Source: Phallusia mammillata
Taxonomy: Eukaryota; Chordata; Ascidiacea; Phlebobranchia; Ascidiidae
Assembly (NCBI GenBank): GCA_003260075.1
Contig: QLIY01000488.1
Location: forward strand, 55,764 to 119,763
Direction of reading: 5' to 3'
DNA: 64,000 nt
The position numbers were made by a program, and so were the translations under genes. Shown here in pieces: positions 45,609 to 59,185 of this stretch (within the stretch, counting starts at the first letter, position 1; each line of letters starts with the position of its first letter). The notes under the pieces are model-generated. The model made no database searches. It worked only from the letters and a program-made list of their open reading frames with translations, and was not told the DNA's origin.

Positions 45609-48600
45609 ATAGTGTGTTACGCTTATTTGAGATACACGATAAGATAAAATTAGGGCAAGCAGTTTTGAAAGACAAAACCACAACGGAGTTTCGGTACAAG
45701 TTGGTTTCGTTGAGAGACAAAGTTAGTTTAATGGCGGTGTATTCCTTTTAGTCAATATAAAATACAGGCTAGCCTTAGAAGCTTTTGTGCACCATTGTTT
45801 TGATCAACCTTAGTGCGAAATATACTGTAGAGTGGACCTTAACCTATTTTTTTAAGATATGTATATAATTTTGATATAGGTAATTGACACCTTATTCAAA
45901 TTTAAGTCTAGAGTTTATCCGCAAACTTATACAAAGTTGATTTCCCCGAAATGTTTTCGCTTTTGACAATTTTCCAGTTTATCACAATATTTGCTCAAGG
46001 CGCGAACGGTTTACAATGCAGTAGTAAAAATTGCCTCCCATCACTCACAAAATCACAGAAACTAGCTACACTAGAAAGTTAAGACCCGGAAAATCTGACA
46101 ATTCATGTCATAGCTCATAGGTATGTTTGGGCTTACTGAAAAGTATATGGTTGAGTGGCCACCTGTCTCTGTATGTAATATTTTAAAAGGGCAATGCGCG
46201 GTAGGGCGTTATTGTGCTGTGTATTTTTGTCACATGTAAAAGCACTCCTCAGCCACTGCACAAGTCGGACCCCAAAATTTGACATTTTTCCACTTCATCA
46301 CTGGAAAGGAAATGTCAAATCTTCACCAGTATACGCTAGCGTGAAAGCATAGAAATGCAAATTCTCACATAATAAATTCAAAAGGTTTTTGTAAAGAAAA
46401 TGCGCAGTCTTTTAATGTAATTTTTTGCTAATGTTGACAGCACTCTTAGACTTGCAGCAGTCCACTTATGAACTTTTTCCGCTAGAACGGAAATGGCAAA
46501 TCATCTCCAGCGCGTTGACGCAAAAAAATACAATTTTTGACCGAACACGTGCAAATCATTGCATTCGGTCGATACGGTGAGCAGGTAAGAGTTGAACCGA
46601 AGCAGAAATCCAGGCTTTGGGTCGTTGGGCACCTGACACCTTAAACTATTGTTGCTTGAGTTTCTGTTAGTGCTGTTGAAACAGCGAGACTTAAAACTAT
46701 TGTGGCATGCGCTGAGTAAGCTGTTGACGATTTAGTGACGAAATTGGGGCTTTTCTTGCCCAGGGCTCGCGAGAGAAAATTTTAAGATCATTGATTGAGG
46801 CGCTAGTTTCAGTCGAATTAAGGAAAGGTCGTGAAGCGAGCCTGAATGAACGCGGCTAGTTAAATTGGTTTTCAATTTGTTGATTGATGTTGTGAATTTG
46901 GCCACTTTGTTAAAAATTTAGTTATATTGTTGCTGGCAAAGTAGTATCTTTGTAAAAACGACAAGCAACTAAAGAGATACAGCAATTAAGCTATTGCTGC
47001 CAGGCATACTTTGTAAACGGGTATTGCTATTCCAGCAGTTTTTATTGTAAATAATTGACCTTTTCGTACAAGACGCCTACATCAGGATAATGGCATATCG
47101 TGCAATCCTCTTGCAAATCTAGTTTGTAAAGGGATGCAGGTTTAAGGTGTGTACTGTGCACCAACAATTTCGAGAAGGAAATCGGCCAGTTTTACTCCTT
47201 TCCGGTTATAATCAACAAAAATTTTTGCTGCTGGAAACGCAAAGGGGTGTGCGGTAGAGAAATGTTTCGACGTATCACCGCAAATGAGTTACGGCCAGCT
47301 TTGCACTTAAACTTGACAACCTGCGCCGTTTCGCTGATGAAATAGTAGCTGAGGTCACAGATGGGTTGCAAGAGCCTGTCGTCATTGGCATCATTGTGTA
47401 TTTGCATAGGACCTCAGTATACACGACCTTCAATCTTACGCCGTATATCATTGCCAAGTGCGCAAACTCAACGACCATACGAACGTTTCTTGACAGGCTT
47501 AACCACAAGTAAATCAAATCGGCTCACAAAGATATGTTTTTCGAAGAACCCAGCCGCTTACGCTCGGTTAAAAACAGAACAACGCGGTTTTAAATGGTAG
47601 CCTGCTGTTATTTTCGGTTTTGTAAGGAGTAATTGCTTGCACGGAAGGCAAGGTAACTAAGCTTACAGGCCTTTTAGGCGTCAGCGGTTTGCCACCACCA
47701 GCTGCGAAAGCATTATTTGTGATGAAAAGGGCGGCTTTGCTAGAGTTTTTGTTGTTCTGTTGTTCGCCCTGGGTTGTTACTTAACGGAGCTTAACTTGTT
47801 CGTTTTGGATAAGCCGAAGTTATTTTTTTCCAGTAAGAAATACTACTTGCGAACACCTTAGCACAGAAATTCAACTGTTAGGTCCAAAGCAATTGGAATC
47901 GTAGCGGTAAGGAACCAAGTACGGTGATTTTCATTCCAATCATCCGACGTAAAACAAATAAGCGTGCCTGCGCAAATTTCCATTGTCAGGTCGTTCGAAA
48001 ACCTTTGGCCTGTAAAGTATATTTACATTGCATTGCGGTTCCCCAACACTAAGAGTAGGCTGTTAGCAGATTGGTGTGATAAATGGAACGACTGTGTACG
48101 AAGCGTTCAAAACACCCTTCTAAATTCAGCCCATTTCCCGTAATTGGGCTTTTGTAGGGTAAACGTTAAAGCAAATCACTCAGATTTTTGCGGGATGTGA
48201 TCAAGTTAGTGGTATGCACCATGTAAGCGTTTGCGGTATTTTTGTGTTCTCAACTGTTAAGCTGTATTGGTAATTGGAATTGTTTTGCCCGTTGTCTTTG
48301 GAGTTGGAAAAGTGTTACCGGCTAAGACAATTTTGGAATGTTGTCGATTTAAAGCTGGTGTGTGGAGTGCAAAAAGGTTGGTTATAATACGCGTTCTCGC
48401 ATACTTTGTTGATCGTTTTTAAGAAAAGATGGTTTGAATTTTTTTGTCAGTCGCAAATCACTTCAAGTTGAACTTTGAATTTATGGCTAGTTCAAAAGGA
48501 ACTGTTTCATGGTGCTGTGTGTATTGTGGTTAAATTGTATCTCTAGTGTCAAATCTGTGATTGCTTTGGCGAAAGGCTACATGTACTTTTCCTTGAGAGA

Positions 48601-50222
48601 AAGTATTTGAGGCCAGAAAACCGCGTAATACACAAACAAGCTTATGAAGGGATTAGAAAAAATAACTGCTTAACATGTTTGAGGCTGTACCAAAAGCAAA
48701 AGTGAGGTACTTTTAGAAATGAAAGTTTTAGTGTACACAGATTTATTATGCATATATTAACTAGGTTAAATCGGTGCACCCAGAATGCGTCTGCATTTTT
48801 CTGTAATCTCATTACATTTTCTTGCCGTTCGGTATCACATCCGAAGGTCGTGTTAAGGTCAAAAGATACCATCGTTAACGAGATAACGTCACATGAAGAC
48901 TGTACGAGGCGCGGTGCTAATGGCTCCGTTTACCGCTTAGCTGCGTCTAACCTGACAGCTTTTGTTAAATCGCCGCGGTCTGGGAGCCTAAACAGAGCTG
49001 GGGAGAAATTGATTTGTACGTGCACGGAAAAAACCCTGTCTATATACAGACGTGATAGTAATGTTGCGGCATATTTGTAATTGTCGTTCGATTGTACCTT
49101 GATGCGATTATTGGGTATTTTTGTTGTTCTAGTGCTAAAATAAAATCTATTGGTTGTCCACAATACGGTTAACAGGTCACGTTCGCAAAGCCTTTGTCTC
49201 GATACGTTGACGTTTATTGCGTGGTTAGTCTGGCTTTATACCGAAACCCTTTCCTGAGAGTTCGGTTATTTATATACCTTATTGTTGGATTATTGTTGGA
49301 TTTTCAGACGTTAGCCGATGTAAGAATTGGTTCAAAACGTTTTGCAAACACTGCTCTGTAACCTTACGCTTTCTCTCGGTAACAAGGCATCGGCGATAAT
49401 GTTTATGAATCTTAAGTCTATCAGTCAATTTACTAAGTGCCATGGAACGCGGCAATGACGTCATTGAGGCGGAGTTGTTACGTCACAAAGGTGTAGAGTT
49501 TCTTTCCAAGGCTTTTGTGGTACGTTTGCTTTCTACAAAGTTTCTGGTTAGGGATGCCGCAGTGTTACCAAAACAATTTTGGTTTTAATTGGTCAAAACA
49601 GGTAGGAAAACGATATTTAAGGTAATCATACCTCGCTTAAAGGTAAACTTTCCGATTTTTGCCCTGTTTTAAAGAATGCCTGATTGTTGTTACGTAACAA
49701 ATACGTGAAGACAGAGTACATTGAAAGTGTGTTATATCTTAATATGTAGGAAAACAGTTCGACCATAACACTTGGCTGTGGTGCATGGTTTCGGCAAACT
49801 TTGAGTCTTTTGTTAGCGTGTTTGAAAGGTAAACTTAAGCCCCATAAAACAAGCAAGATAAAAAAGTGTAACAGTATCGCTAGAATATATTGTTTTAGCA
49901 GTTTATGATTTAAATTTTTGTTATTTAAGTTTAGCAAGGGACATATGATGGCCCAAATATACGTAAAAAGCGCAGTGCAGTATTACTCAAAACGGCAAAT
50001 GTTCATGTCATTTCAGTAATATGAGGGGTCACATCAGTTACACTCGTTTTTAACAATTTACTTGATTCACATAAAGATTGATAAAACGGTGCGCAGCAGT
50101 GACGAGAAATTTCACGTATCACTGATAATGGCGTTAGCTTTTACCGAAACGTTTGAATAACACAGTATGTCGCTTTTTATTTGGGCTGTTATATTCCCAA
50201 TTAAACCGTGTATAGTGTTTCA

Positions 50223-50465
50223 ATAATTTTTAAATATGTATTTTATCTGTTCCTTGAAATTGTGGCTTGTCCAAGTATCAGGCATTAATGTTTATCACAG
50301 GCATTAATGTTTATGCATCATTGACTTGTTATTTCCATCGGGGGGGGGGTAATAATTTTTAAATGTGTATTTTATCTGTCCCTTGAAATTGTGGCTTGTC
50401 CAAGTACTCTATTTCCTCTTATCACAGGCATTAATGTTTATGCATCATTGACTTGTTATTTCCAT
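50223..50465. repeat. Haplotype-type duplication upstream of the MS4A-like gene
   Basis: Copies 50223-50339 and 50350-50465 around G10 (50340-50349). Each has a short insertion relative to the other. Confidence 0.75.
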
Positions 50466-50629
50466 CAATTTGATTGGAGATTACGTGTAATGATATTGTA
50501 AGCCAGCCTTTGAGAATAATTGACTAAAACAAATCTCTCAAACACTACTTACATTCTCGGTTGTCACCAATTATTTTACAGGCTATTAGACAATTTGCTG
50601 TAACACGTATAGTAGCTGATATAGCAGTA

Positions 50630-53600
50630 ATGTCCAGTTCTTCGCCAAGTACCAGCCAAACATCCAGCTCTTCGGGGACAAGCGGTGGTTCATCTCTTCC
50701 CTCTGACAAACTTACTGAAATTCCTCGTAAAGATGACAGTGCTGACCAAGTGTTGTTGGACCAAAACATGGATGAGCTGTCGTTTGAAGGCGATGAGAGC
50801 AGAGAAACTGTCCGTGGACCGTATTTTTACAAAATGCGTAAAATTGGAGTAAGTTTTTGCTTGTCCAGTCAAGTTAAACATTACTTTCAACACAAAAAGA
50901 GTTTTGCTTTTTATGCGTATGTAATCGATAAAGATGATTATGTGTCAGCCTTTATTGCTTTTGAAGTAGGCTAATTTTTGTTGAAAGGCAGATTGTATAT
51001 ATTTTTCCTAGCATAACCTAAATCTTTGATCTAAATAGATAATTTTCTCTGTGGCAAATCGATTTTTGGTTGTAAAAGTTTGACACTAGGATCATAATTT
51101 TGAAACGGCTTTAAATTTCACTTTATGCACGACCAAGTACAAAAATTCATAGCATATCATTTGGGGAAAACGGAAAACTCTCTGACAGGTTGTAGTTTAC
51201 CGCGTGACAGACTCCTAGCTTGAAATACCTGGACTGACACCCAATAACTATTGCTACTTGAGTTGAGTCGCTTCGCTAATAAGCCACGCATGATTGCGCA
51301 CGCGGTTGTGCCGTGTGACGTCATTGTGTGTTTTTGTTTCCTGTCAGGCAACATGACTTGGGGATTTTTTATGAATGGGTTGTTACGGTTGATTTCAAAC
51401 TAATTTGTCTTCGTCAATTTGAAAACTATTTGAAGATACATGATAAAGATAACTTACATTTGTTGTTGGTTTACAGTTTACACTGTAAAAGGCAGATAAC
51501 CCACAAAGCGTTTTTACTTCAAACGTTAACTTTTAGCAGCGCATTTAGAACACTAAGGCCTCAAATATTGATTTGTATGATTCCCTTACTTTTATGATTT
51601 CCCGCCTTATTCTAGATCACTCAGTTGGTGATTGCCTTGGGGGGGGGGCAAGCGTTTTTACTTCAAACGTTAACTTTTAGCAGCGCATTTAGAACATTAG
51701 GGCCTCAAATATTGATTTGTATGATTCCCTTACCTTTATGATTTCCCGCCTTATTCTAGATCACTCAGTTGGTGATTGCCTTGCTGTGCATCGTTATATC
51801 AATTCCTCTCACCGTTGAAATACACAGAAGCTCGGCGGGCAGCGGAATTTGGTGTTCAGCCTTCGTAAGTTAACTAAAGCTGTTGCATGCGAATCCTAGA
51901 TTTGATGCCTGAACTGGTCTCGAACTTTAAAGTGCCAATTAGGCCCCAAAGTTAAAATTTAGAATGAACAATTTAACAGTCAGGCCAAGAACATTTTTGG
52001 CAACTTGTATGCATCCATATTCAGACAAAGAAAGTGAAATATCTCAGAAACGGACTTGAAATGCCATGTTAGACAAATTTAACTGCCTGGCGTTATAATA
52101 ATCACAATTTGACAGACAGCCATTATGTTTCATTTTAAAACATAAATAGTGCATAAATGTCAAAGTGTTTTACACAACATTTTTAAATTTGTTTTTTAAT
52201 TGTGTTTCGATTATTGTTGCAGTTTATTTTGATGTCTGGACTAAACTTTACATCTTCCAACATGACGCGGCCGTTTCGGGTAAGAAAACCTAAAATCTAA
52301 CAGAAATAAATATGCACTGTATAAAGTCGGACACTTGCCCTTTTTTCAAAATTATTTCTAATGACAATAATATTTCTACTTTTGTTTTGGGGGGGGGGGA
52401 ATTAAAATGAAACACATTTAAATAAATATGCACTGTATAAAGTCGGACACTTGCCCTTTTTTTCAAAATTATTTCTAATGACAATAATATTTCTACTTTT
52501 GTTTTTGCCCAGGTCATGGTGGCTTTTGCAGCAACAAGCGTTTACTTTGGTGTTCTTATGCTTGCCGTGGAATCTGTTGAACTTGCAATGCTTATCAGCG
52601 ACGAAGCAGACAATCCGGTAAGAAAAACCGCAACAATTAGAATATGGCAGTTTCTACATTCAGTCGGCAGCATAACCAAGCCGAGTAGACGATGCCAGAA
52701 AACACACTTAACCTTTTTGGGCGTTGTTTTGTAAACGGGAACGAAGTTTGTGGTGACAACATTTGAAGGTGTTGCAAGTGTCTGGGCACTTTACACTTGA
52801 TTAACCTGGAGTTGCATTTTTCCGCAACAACTAAAATCAAGAGGAAACAGATTTTAAGCGCAGGGTTGCGAATAATGGCTCCCCGAGAACCACAGTTAAA
52901 CCACCAACAGTTTTTTGTTTTAAAACGTCTTTTAGTTGGAGACAGTTTTAAATCTTTTGTTTATCTAGACGTTTTTCCAAACAAGCAAAAAGAATTTCTT
53001 CAAAAAAGTCAAATTGTTTTTACCAATAGAACGAACAAATATTGCAAGAAACCATTAGAAAGATTTTAAAAACGACATTTGCTATGTGTTTATGCAGCAT
53101 TTAATAGCCATTTCAAAAAATAACAATTTCTGTGTAGCATCTTACGAAAGGACATGAATTCAAATGTGATTTTTGCAATAAAGTTTGAAAAGCCCCGAGA
53201 CAAAACACATTTGCTGTATCTTTGCCATATTTTGTGACTTCATAAGATAGGACAAGAATTCAAATGTGGTTCTTGTAATAAAGTTTTAAATGCACTTTTA
53301 AATGAGTCAAGCCATAAATCAGTCGGCTAAAATATTCTGCTTAAGTTTATGCTTTATTGGGTTAGTCTAGCAATGCCAATTCCTGGCATAGCATTTTTTC
53401 GATCTAGCGATCTTCAATATGTAGCGGCAATTAAATAAACGCCCCGGGTGATTCAAGCGCTTTCGTGATATTTACGGTATTCAACCGCCTAATTAACATT
53501 GAACCTACTTGACACGAAATTTCGCGAAGCGTCTGTGGCCTCAGGCTTCGTGTGAATGTCACGATTTGTTGTTCTGAATTAAAATTTGTGCTTACAAATG

Positions 53601-56535
53601 TGATTATAACATAGATTCAGTGAAAACTCCATGCAAATTTGAACTATTTGTGTCATTTACGTAATTTAAGGAAGGCCCACCACAGACGTAAACAGGACAT
53701 TTTGTTTAAAGATATGAGAATAGTCTGGAACTTTTCAACAAATACTTGACAAACCCAATTACCAAATATAGTCCACATTGTAATACATAACAGCTCATAA
53801 TCATGTCTACGACTCTAGGGCGCCACAAGAGCTGCTATTATCATAGCTAGCGGGGGGTGTACTGAAATGTTTGTGGGGGGGGGGGTTTAAAACTTTTGTT
53901 CATCTGGGCGTTGTTCCAAACAAGCAAAAAGAATTTCTTTGAAAAAGCCAAATTGTTTTTACCAATAGAACGAACGAATATTGCAAGAAACCATTAGGAT
54001 GCGAGTAACAAACTGTAAAACGACATTTGCTGTGTTTATGCAGAATTTTGTAGCCTTTTCAAAAAATAAAAATGTTTGTGTGGCTTTTTATGAAAAAACA
54101 AGAATTCAAATGTTGTTCTTGCAATAAAGTTTAAAAAACACTGGATTAAGGCATAAGATAGTGAACTAAAATATTCGGTTTAAGCTCATGCGGTATACCA
54201 GTTTAAGCAGTGCCAATTCCCAGCATAGCGTTTTTTGATGTAGCGATCTTCAATATGTAGCGGCAATTAAATAAACGCCCCGGGTGATTCAAGCGTTCTC
54301 GTGATATTTACGGTATTCGACCGCCTAATTAACATCGAACTTGCTTGACACAAGATTTCGCGAAGCGTCTGTTGCCCCAGGCCTCGTGTTGAATGTCACG
54401 ATTTGTTTCATGAATTATAATTTTTGCCTACAAATGTGATTATAACATCGATTCAGTGAATACTCCATGCAAATTTGAACTATTTGTGTCATTTACGTAA
54501 CCTAAGGAAGGCCCACCATAGACGTAAACAGGACTTTTTGTGTAAAGATATGAGAATAGTCTGCAACTTCTCAACAAATACTTGACTAACCCAATTACCA
54601 AATATAATCCACTTTGTAATACATACAGCTCATAATGTATGTCTACGACTCTACGCCGTCATAAGAGCTGCTATTACAATAACTGGTGGTGTATTGAAAT
54701 GTTTGTTATGCCTAATTAAACAAAGTAAAAAGTGCAAAAGGGATTCATTTAAATGCCCTCAGAGGACAAAGAAATTTCAAAGCAGAACATATTCAAAAAG
54801 TGGAGGTATGGTAGATCAATACAGAAAAGCTAATCCACAGAGTTTCAATCAGATTTAAGCACCAAAGTCCTCAACTAGCAAAAATATGTTTTATCCTTCA
54901 ACCAAATATTTTGAAAGTCTTGACGCGCTTGCAAAATTGTTCACACGTACAATTGCACTTTTCGCATTTTACGTGACGTCAAACAGAGATTTACTATAGA
55001 ATGCTTCTAATGCGACAATTGCCTGCAGCACATCCGCTTTAATCCAAGCACATTCCCGTCACACCTCCGCTTCGGGCCGAATCTTTGGTATTCCAGGACA
55101 TGATTATCGCACCACGGTGCTGCCTTCAGTTTGGCACGTTCATATGAGTTTAAACATATATATGGTCGCAATTACCCGAACTAAAACTGTAAGTCAGCAT
55201 GGGCTTGAACAAAACGGGCTAAATTTGGGCCAGACACCACACTCGGCCTCATTTGTGCCATCATTTCACCGACTTTCTGGATTTCTTCTGGACTAATTCG
55301 GGATTTTTATGAAAAAAATAATGGGTTTCGGTTTCGGGTGGGGTTTGGGCCTTAACTTCAGGCTCGGGGCAAAGTGCTTGACCCAAAGGGCCATGTACTG
55401 GGAAGCGATCTGGGATCAAATCCTTGAATAAAGGTAATGGGCGCTTTATGAACAACAGCTTAATACACTATCTGCATGGATCTGTTCAACAGTTTATAGA
55501 GGAAAATAACGGTCCAAATAGACGTAAAAAGTGACATGCTTTATTATTTAAACGTTTCGATAAATGCTCATGCCATCATCAGGGCAAGCTTTTTACGGCT
55601 TCTTGGGTACATTGCGTTTCGTCTCAGACTTTTAGATATTCGCGCCAACGGTTCACAGATTTACAGAGAGATGGCACATCCATATTTGCTTTTTTCCACA
55701 TTATGTGTTCCGTGGTTGACCTTCCTAACATTTCTATATTTGTTATAGTCGGCAATCTGTCTTCACATCGTCCTCTGCATGTTTGCTCTGACTGAAATAG
55801 TCCTGACCATTATGGGAGCAGTGCTGTGTAAAAGAGAAAGCATGTTGACATCAAAAGAGGTAAGTCGCACCAATTGAAATTCACATCAATAAACATTGCT
55901 CTCTTGTGCCCACTTGGGACTAGTTAAATTCTTGTTTCAGAGATTCGTAAATTTTATTTTTTATTTTGTTGCAGGTCGGAACAAAGGGGGGGGGGTAGAT
56001 TTCAAATTTTGCCTTGGTTATAGCAGTTATATCTAGCATGACCGACAAGTTTTTAAAACAGTATAGTGGTACACTTCAATGGAGTTATTGTAGACTTGCG
56101 GCCCGCGAAACATTTATGTGTTCCGTTGTGGCCCTTGCGTTGTTTCGAGTTGTGCAGGCCTGCTTTACAGAGAGACCACACTTATTATGTGTAACTTGGT
56201 CGACTTTCTTAACATTTCTCTATTTGTTACAGTGGGCGATCTGTCTTCATATTGTCCTGTGCATGTTTGCTTTGACTGAAATTGTCCTGACCATTATGGG
56301 AGCAGTGCTGTGTAAAAGAGAAAGCATGCTGACACCAAAAGAGGTAACTTACACTTATTGAAATTCACAACAATAAAGATTGCTCTCTTGCGCCCACTTG
56401 GGACTAGTTAAATTCTTGTTTCAGAGATTCGTAAACTCAAGTTTGTTTCATATTTTGTTGCAGGTCGGAACAAATGACAGTTTAGATGCAGATGCGTCAA
56501 AGCCCGTAAACCTTATTCTCGCTCATGTGGTTTAA
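50630..56535 (+). CDS. MS4A/CD20-like four-transmembrane protein (6 exons)
   Basis: Exons 50630-50848, 51760-51864, 52223-52279, 52513-52617, 56233-56343 and 56464-56535 join in phase 0 throughout and encode 222 residues. The order is a serine-rich N-terminus (MSSSSPSTSQTSSSSG), an acidic linker, four hydrophobic segments at about 75-92, 101-118, 128-154 and 164-189, and a short cytosolic tail. The pattern IWCSAFFILMSGLNF in segment 2 resembles the W..FI.SG signature of MS4A proteins. Length and one-helix-per-exon layout also fit. Exon 1 is preceded by an acceptor (TTTTACAG at 50581) and is open upstream, so an earlier 5' exon or spliced-leader addition is possible. Exons 2 and 5 have allelic copies nearby. 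Other tetraspan families are not fully excluded. Confidence 0.72.
51506..51784. repeat. Haplotype-type duplication with partial MS4A-like exon 2
   Basis: Copies 51506-51638 and 51650-51784 around G10 (51639-51648). The first copy ends 22 bases into exon 2; the second continues through the whole exon. Confidence 0.8.
52304..52506. repeat. Haplotype-type duplication in MS4A-like intron 3
   Basis: Copies 52304-52388 and about 52421-52506 around a G run (52389-52399). Confidence 0.75.
52946..54712. repeat. Long haplotype-type duplication in MS4A-like intron 4
   Basis: Copy A 52946-53874 and copy B 53886-54712 match over more than 0.8 kb with many substitutions, around a G run (53875-53885). Copy A is about 100 bp longer because of a local tandem duplication. 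Confidence 0.8.
55530..55580. repeat. Dispersed repeat, inverted relative to 31466-31516
   Basis: About 50 bp around AAATGCTCATGCCATCATCA match the SLX4-intron copy in reverse complement. Confidence 0.55.
55697..56474. repeat. Two copies of MS4A-like exon 5 with flanking introns
   Basis: Exon copies 55749-55859 and 56233-56343 are both 111 nt and fully open. They differ at the first residue (Ser/Trp) and near the end (TSKE/TPKE). The first copy continues to the start of exon 6 and stops at G10 (55986-55995). Allelic copies are most likely; divergence is higher than at most other joints. Confidence 0.7.
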
Positions 56536-57144
56536 CGAAATACGATTTGGTGTCATCCATTTTTGTTTTCAGTCACTCATTTGGGCTTGAGAGTGTTAAA
56601 AAAGATGATGAAAATATTATGATACTGGGCAAAGCATTATTTCGCCCTGAAGAAATTATTTGAAATTCACGTTGCTGCCGTTTCCTTGATGTACAGTGTT
56701 TTTCAATGCGCATTTTTTATTTATTGTAAAGTTCGTTCTGTTTTTGCTTTCTTTTCGCTGCTATAGAATTCGCCTTTTTACAGTATTGCATTTGGTAAAA
56801 CATTGGCATAACTTTTATGATGATGGCATTGTTTTTGCATTGCGTTGTCTATATTATACAACTGATTATTTTTTCATTTTCTGCTTCCTATGGCCAACTG
56901 TTTTTACCTATGTTTTTTGTTGTCAATATAAACCGCTACAAACAGTGTGCTTATTGGACATAGTGAAAAAAAGTGTTAATATGTTATATAGACAACCACG
57001 AACAATTTTGTAGCAATATACCGCATTACAACAAGCATAAGGCTACCTATTGAAATGAAAACAAAAACTCAACATTTCAGCATGAACAAAATATCTGAAA
57101 GGGTGGTTTAGGGTGGTTACAAATCTGTTTACCAAAATTACAAG

Positions 57145-57541
57145 TCTAAACATATGTTCGGACTTAAACCGTTATCAATACGCCGATGAGAACAAAATTT
57201 TAGAAGCAATAGCGGACCTTGTAGTCTAAACACTGACCACCGTTCGTGTTCACACCAAAATTCATCAGTTAGAATCTGGTGAATTACCCTCACTGGTATT
57301 TCGGTCGAATTGAGACGTATACGTCAATTCCGATGGGGGGGGGGGGGTCTAAACATATGTTCGGACTGTGACCGTTATCAATACGCCGATGAGAACTAAA
57401 GTGTAGAAGCAATAGCGAACCTTGTAGTCTAAACACTGACCACCGTTCGTTTTCACACCAAAATTCATCAGTTAGAAACTGGTGAATTACTCTCACTGGT
57501 ATTTCGGTCGAATTGAGACGTATACGTCAATTCCGATGGGG
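57145..57541. repeat. Haplotype-type duplication
   Basis: Copies 57145-57338 and 57348-57541 around a 13-G run (57335-57347), of which three G belong to the copy. Confidence 0.75.
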
Positions 57542-58614
57542 TTGTCACAGATCTGATCAGGGAGGTTTTAAAATCACCATACACGATCCAAAACGGGTTA
57601 ATAAAGTGAAAAAAAAATGTTTAAAATTTACCTTCACACATGTCAGGTTCAAGTTCGACTTCACCAATAAAAAATCGATCAAATCGCAATCTCCATAGCA
57701 ACAAATTCGACATGACCAGCTATTTAAATAAAAGTTTAACAGAATTTTCACAAAAGGCCAAGCTGAAGTTGACCTGCACAAGACAGATGAGTGTTTTCAT
57801 AACTTACATATAACATAATCTTGTTGCCAAAAAACTCTCTTACGAGGTTGCTTGGATGGTTTAAATGGTTCGAAGGTTAAAACAGAAGGCTCAACAGGTT
57901 GGGGCAACAAGGCAACACTTTGGATGATAACTGGAACACAGAGAACATATTTAAAATAAAACAAAAAGTAAATAGACTACGTTTAAACACTTTTTCATTT
58001 GTTTGCAGTGGTAATACTCTAAATGCGTAAAAACACTAAGAAACCGAAAAAGTGACGTTAAATTTACGAAAATCGCGAACGAATTTTTTCAAGTCGTGTA
58101 ATATTATACACTTACTGCAATGCAAAACGGCAAAAACTGATACGCACAGTAATATGTAGCCAGTAATAATATATTTATGACCATACTATAAAATTGCGAG
58201 CAAAACACTTACAACGACATGTTAATCTTCCATATTCTTTGCATATAGAATCCAGTTTACTATGGTCCGCTTTGTACTATCAGTCCATTTCTTTCAGTTT
58301 TGTTGCCCAAGATTGTACATCATTTGACTCAAACGCGTTCCAATTCATGACACCTTCACGAAAACGGATTAGACTACCTAAAAATTCTGGCCTGTGATAA
58401 TAAGTATAAAATAGTCCACACCTTACAATTTAGAAGACTTTACACAACTAGCATCAAAAGTACACTGGAAGCACCACAAATTGCCACACAGAAAAGGCGT
58501 TGATTACACACACGCTTTACGCATTTTTTTGTCGGAGCGTACCACGCCAACGGGAAGAAACGTTACTTTTTCAGTGTGAGGCGTGGGTGATTTTTGTCTT
58601 AAACCGATTTGGTT

Positions 58615-58880
58615 AGACATTTTTTGACTTTACTGAAAGTAGTGCTGTGTAAAATGGAAGACATATTTACATTTAACTTTGTAGTTGTAGTGAGGAATCA
58701 TTTATTAAATCTTGCTCTCTTATGCCGTCTCATGTATGTGGAAATCTTACCTTTGAGATAACATTTAAAACCAAATTCATGAAATGAATAACAACCTAAA
58801 TATAAATTCATTAAAAACCTTAATAATTATTTTTAGGATAATTCTTGCTCATGGGATACAATGATGTTCGATTCAGTGTA
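58615..58880 (+). pseudogene. Decayed copy of the last exons of the MS4A-like gene
   Basis: The stretch GTAGTGCTGTGTAAAATGGA resembles exon 5 (GCAGTGCTGTGTAAAAGAGA). It is followed, at similar distances, by the intron motif TTGCTCTCTT and by ATTCTTGCTCATGGGATACA, which resembles the end of exon 6. Frames are broken and only parts align. A degenerate tandem paralogue is the likeliest reading. Confidence 0.5.
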
Positions 58881-59139
58881 CTTCCTGTTTTTGTATAAAT
58901 ACAGTGTTGTTGCCAGGCAAGTTTCGTCACGTTTTTTTCTGCTCAACCCGCAATCGTATGTTTAATTAATCCGACGTTTTGACGTCTTATTCGGGGCGTG
59001 TTCTTCAGGGTAATGGCACACTTGCTAACACTTATAACACAAAACAGGGTGTTCACCCTAGGGAAACCAGCAGAAACAAAGTGACAAAACTGTGATAAAA
59101 ACGTAGTTCAGGGCCACATGCAGACAACCTTAAACGGGA

Positions 59140-59185
59140 TTCGTCCCCGGGAGCGTCCTGGGTTTGAACCCCGTGAAAGAAACAG
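59140..59185. repeat. B-box-like sequence, possible SINE remnant
   Basis: GGGTTTGAACCCC resembles an RNA polymerase III B box, and a similar GGGTTTGAACCCT occurs at 6176-6188. No cloverleaf can be drawn around either, so they are weak candidates for tRNA-derived repeats. Confidence 0.25.

Larger units (their letters stand above)
42073..50581. other. Intergenic region between SLX4 and the MS4A-like gene
   Basis: About 8.5 kb without a recognisable exon chain on either strand. It contains several haplotype-type duplications between 42.4 and 45.3 kb and a short hAT-type element. From 45.6 to 50.2 kb I see no repeat, element or conserved reading frame. It may hold a 5' UTR exon and promoter of the next gene. 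Confidence 0.5.

Noticed and set aside
48748..49080. 110-residue plus-strand frame
   Set aside because: No family resemblance, no splice partners and no duplicate conservation; likely chance.
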